DNA from: Actinomycetota bacterium
GTDB taxonomy: Bacteria > Actinomycetota > Thermoleophilia > Gaiellales > Gaiellaceae
Reading direction: 5' to 3'
DNA length: 34,940 bases
Assembly: GCA_005885245.1 (NCBI GenBank)
Contig: VAWR01000002.1
Location: forward strand, 1 to 34,940
Shown here: in pieces, positions 33,165-34,940 of the stretch
How positions within the stretch are numbered: position 1 is the first letter of the stretch
Layout of the letters: each line of letters begins with the position of its first letter
The notes under the pieces: generated by a model
What the model was told of the DNA's origin: nothing
Seen by the model: only the letters and a program-made list of their open reading frames with translations
Database searches by the model: none
Program-made: the position numbers and the translations under genes

Positions 33165-33556
33165 GCGCCGAGGACCGTACCGTCCTCGTCGACGAGGAAC
33201 GCGCTCCTCTCGGCTACCGCTTCGTGGCCGCGGAACTCGCCCTCGACGCCGAATGCTTGCATCGCCTCCCGATTCCAGTCCGACAACAGCGGAAAGCTCA
33301 GTTCGAGCGCCTGCGCCCAGGCAATGTGCGTCCACTCCGAGTCACCCGAGATGCCGAACGGACGAACGCCCGCCTGTTCGAACTCCGCGCTCCTGTCACG
33401 CAGGAGCTCCATCTCGTGCGTTCAGGTGGAGGACCAGTCGAAGAGATAGAAGAGAAAGAGCGCGCGCCCGTCGCGGACGAGCTCCTGGATCGATCGTCGC
33501 TGGTGCGGCGCGGTCCAGACCGACGCAGCAGGAACCCGGTCGCCGACTCCCAGCAT
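33098..33556 (-). CDS. peroxiredoxin (AhpE-like) with selenocysteine encoded by in-frame TGA
   Basis: Peroxiredoxins reduce hydroperoxides with one essential Cys. Reading through TGA at 33424-33422 gives a continuous 152-residue protein: MLGVGDRVPAASVWTA, then FLFYLFDWSST-Sec45-THEMELLRDR, then FGISGDSEWTHIAWAQAL, FPLLSDWNREAMQAFGV and ERSAFLVDEDGTVLGAW. Residue 45 is exactly where AhpE-type enzymes carry the peroxidatic Cys, with Ser at -3. There is no other Cys, so it would be a 1-Cys-type enzyme with Sec. A hairpin with a GU loop starts 14 nt after the TGA. Without readthrough only a 104-residue piece without active site could be made from the ATG at 33412. A sequencing error or a decayed gene is the alternative, but both flanks are well conserved. 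Confidence 0.82.
33389..33407 (-). promoter_or_regulatory. candidate bacterial SECIS element
   Basis: On the minus strand GCTCCTG pairs perfectly with CAGGAGC around the loop CGTGA. The loop begins 21 nt after the TGA, within the 16-37 nt window known for bacterial SECIS hairpins, and contains the GU that SelB recognises. The stem is in the coding sequence and is read through as LLRDRS. Confidence 0.7.
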
Positions 33557-33623
33557 GGCGCGGAGCCTACTGCGCCAGCTGAGGCTCGACCGCGACCTCC
33601 GTCGCGTCGCTTGCTTCGCTCGC

Positions 33624-33656
33624 TCCCTCAGGGGAAACCAGGTTTCCCCTGAGGGA
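33624..33656. repeat. 16-bp perfect palindrome with 1-bp spacer
   Basis: The left arm TCCCTCAGGGGAAACC and right arm GGTTTCCCCTGAGGGA are exact reverse complements around a single A. An RNA copy would be a very strong hairpin. It shares GGGGAAACC and GGTTTCCCC with the palindrome at 33721-33744 and resembles that at 7851-7876. Confidence 0.85.
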
Positions 33657-33720
33657 CCCCTTCTTCAGGTAACGCCTTCGCAGCTGCGTCGTACCGCCGG
33701 GTCTGCGAAGGAATTCGATG

Positions 33721-33744
33721 CGGGGAAACCTCCCGGTTTCCCCG
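33721..33744. repeat. 10-bp palindrome CGGGGAAACC-TCCC-GGTTTCCCCG
   Basis: This is a perfect inverted repeat with a TCCC loop. The palindrome at 7851-7876 has the same loop on the opposite strand and one base difference in the core of each arm, so the two are related elements. It may also act as the terminator of the ybdK gene, which ends 34 bp away. Confidence 0.7.
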
Positions 33745-33777
33745 GAGCCCCTTCCCCCGCGACAGAGGTCGTCGTGA

Positions 33778-34926
33778 TCACGTAACAGCGGTTGGCACGC
33801 CGGCGACCTCCGTCGCGTCAGCGATCTCGCTCACGACCTCGACGATGTCGTGGTTCGCGTTGAAGACGCGAAGCTGCCGGTCGGCGCCGTTCCCGTTCGC
33901 GAGGATCTCCTCGATCACCTCGAGCTCTCGTTCCGTGCCGAGCTCGCGAGCGTGTGGCTCGATCTCCTTGAGCGTCCTGCGGATGAGCTGCCCGACCGGG
34001 ACGCGGTTGCGCCGTCCCGTCGCCAGATCCATCAGCGGCGCCTCGAGGCCATATCGCCCGGCGAGCCACTTGTTCTCCGTCGTGAGGATCCGGTGGTAGG
34101 ACGGGATCTCCTCGCCGCGCTCGAACCGTTCGGAGTACAGCTTCACGAGTGCCTGGCAGTAGGCGACGAGCGCGACGACGTGCTCCATCCGCGTGACCGC
34201 GTCGCAGATGCGGACCTCGATCGTCCCGAGCCGCGGGTGCAGGCGGATGTCCCACCAGATGTGCGAGTAGTCCGCGATACAACCCGTCTTCTCGAGTTGG
34301 CCGACGACCTCCGCGTAGTCCGCGTAGCTCTCGAAGCGGGGTGGGGGACCCGAGCGCGGAAAAGCAGCGAACACCATCTGGCGGCTCGAGCGCAACCCGG
34401 TGGGCTCGCCGCGCCAGAAAGGTGAGCTCGCAGACAGCGCCAGCAGCGGTCCGAGCTGCGGGAGGAGCCCGTTGACGACCTGGATCGCCTTCTCGGCGTC
34501 GTCCACGGCCACGTGGATGTGTAGTCCGAAGATGAGCTCGCGACGCGCGACGTACTGCATCTGATCGATGAGGGCGCGGTAGCGGTCCCGGGCGGTGATG
34601 CGCTGGCGCTCGAAGAGGCTGAACGGATGCGTTCCGGCCGAGCCCACGCGCAAGCCCTGATCTCGTGCGACCCCACACACGTAGCCGCGGATGCGCAGCA
34701 GCTGATCGGCGACCTCTGCAGGGGTGTGGCACACGGGCGTCGCGATCTCGAGCACGGATTGCATCAGCTCGGGGTTGATCACAGTCTCGAGCTCGTGACC
34801 CGCGACGGCGGCGAGGACGGTGTCGATGTGTTGCACCAGGTCGAAGGTCTCGCCGTCGAGCAGCATGTATTCCTCCTCGACGCCCAACGTGTAGGCGTCG
34901 CTCTTGCCGAAGGCGTGGTCGTACAC
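33778..34926 (-). CDS. carboxylate-amine ligase, GCS2/YbdK family
   Basis: The 382-residue protein belongs to the glutamate--cysteine ligase type 2 family. It opens YTLGVEEEYMLLD (the metal and ATP-binding Glu cluster), then PELMQSVLEIATPVC, GTHPFSLFERQRIT, LIFGLHIHVAVDD and the C-terminal DIRLHPRLGTIEVRICDA. Members join the gamma-carboxyl of Glu to Cys or another amine with ATP; the actual amine here is not known. The GTG at 34926 gives the family start, 14 bp from the window edge, so an upstream start cannot be ruled out. The last residues GVPTAVT appear to come from a repeat insertion; the pre-insertion ending was probably VEPQLAQ. The peroxiredoxin gene is next downstream, which suggests a shared thiol/redox role. 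Confidence 0.87.
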   Translation of the reverse strand: MYDHAFGKSDAYTLGVEEEYMLLDGETFDLVQHIDTVLAAVAGHELETVINPELMQSVLEIATPVCHTPAEVADQLLRIRGYVCGVARDQGLRVGSAGTHPFSLFERQRITARDRYRALIDQMQYVARRELIFGLHIHVAVDDAEKAIQVVNGLLPQLGPLLALSASSPFWRGEPTGLRSSRQMVFAAFPRSGPPPRFESYADYAEVVGQLEKTGCIADYSHIWWDIRLHPRLGTIEVRICDAVTRMEHVVALVAYCQALVKLYSERFERGEEIPSYHRILTTENKWLAGRYGLEAPLMDLATGRRNRVPVGQLIRRTLKEIEPHARELGTERELEVIEEILANGNGADRQLRVFNANHDIVEVVSEIADATEVAGVPTAVT

Positions 34927-34940
34927 GCTGCCGCCGGGAG

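Larger units (their letters stand above)
33592..33819. repeat. 17-bp direct repeats bounding a palindrome-rich insertion
   Basis: GCGACCTCCGTCGCGTC occurs at 33592-33608 and again at 33803-33819. Between the copies lie the palindromes at 33624-33656 and 33721-33744 and a CCTTCGCAG...CTGCGAAGG inverted pair. The right copy is inside the end of the ybdK gene, and the left copy continues in the same reading frame to a different stop codon. The segment looks like a later insertion. There is no protein-coding gene in 33557-33777. Confidence 0.65.

Noticed and set aside
33098-33412. A stand-alone 104-residue thioredoxin-fold protein starting at ATG 33412
   Set aside because: It would begin just after the active-site loop and lack half of the peroxiredoxin fold, while the upstream frame encodes exactly the missing half across the TGA.

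Overview
This is a GC-rich (roughly two-thirds G+C by eye), densely packed bacterial chromosome segment. The gene order rplM-rpsI-glmM-glmS ... acpS-nnr-alr, the GC-rich codon use, GTG starts and many apparently leaderless starts point to an actinobacterium. The repeat-rich spacers and gene content would suit a deep-branching class such as Thermoleophilia, but that placement is inference. No tRNA, rRNA, CRISPR array, prophage or insertion sequence with a transposase was seen.

Layout, left half: pyrF, a LysM membrane-anchored protein, a D-Ala-D-Ala carboxypeptidase and a PfkB-type sugar-phosphate kinase (118-3523, +); guaB carrying a 376-residue intein, then guaA (3552-7740, +), together the two GMP-forming steps; a repeat-filled spacer (7741-7989); acylphosphatase (-) divergent from a nitroreductase (+); a secreted Asp-box/sialidase-like protein (-) divergent from a uracil-DNA-glycosylase-like protein (+); then rplM-rpsI and glmM-glmS (+), feeding UDP-GlcNAc and wall synthesis.

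Middle: aquaporin, STAS-domain protein and an ArfB-like peptidyl-tRNA hydrolase on the minus strand; a HAD phosphatase, acpS, nnr, alr and a methyltransferase on the plus strand. Two copies of a terminal-inverted-repeat element fill the gaps on either side of acpS, and a third copy in the opposite orientation lies between the nitroreductase and the sialidase-like gene.

Right half: a secreted subtilisin-family protease followed by an SDR oxidoreductase (-), divergent from fabI (+); then a minus-strand run reading leftward: YbdK/GCS2-type carboxylate-amine ligase, a peroxiredoxin, a large multi-pass membrane protein, a class III nucleotide cyclase/AAA ATPase/TPR protein and a PfkB-family kinase.

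The strongest unexpected points are: (1) the peroxiredoxin has an in-frame TGA exactly at its peroxidatic cysteine position, followed by a 7-bp hairpin with a GU-containing loop at the distance expected of a bacterial SECIS, so it reads as a selenoprotein; (2) the guaB intein interrupts the catalytic loop three residues before the active-site cysteine; (3) a 162-bp TIR repeat family whose end coincides with the last base of TAG stop codons; (4) a recurring -10 hexamer exactly 6 nt before start codons, implying leaderless mRNAs; (5) three genes with no ATG/GTG/TTG that would preserve their first structural element; (6) a ~211-bp repeat insertion that seems to have re-written the end of the ybdK gene.
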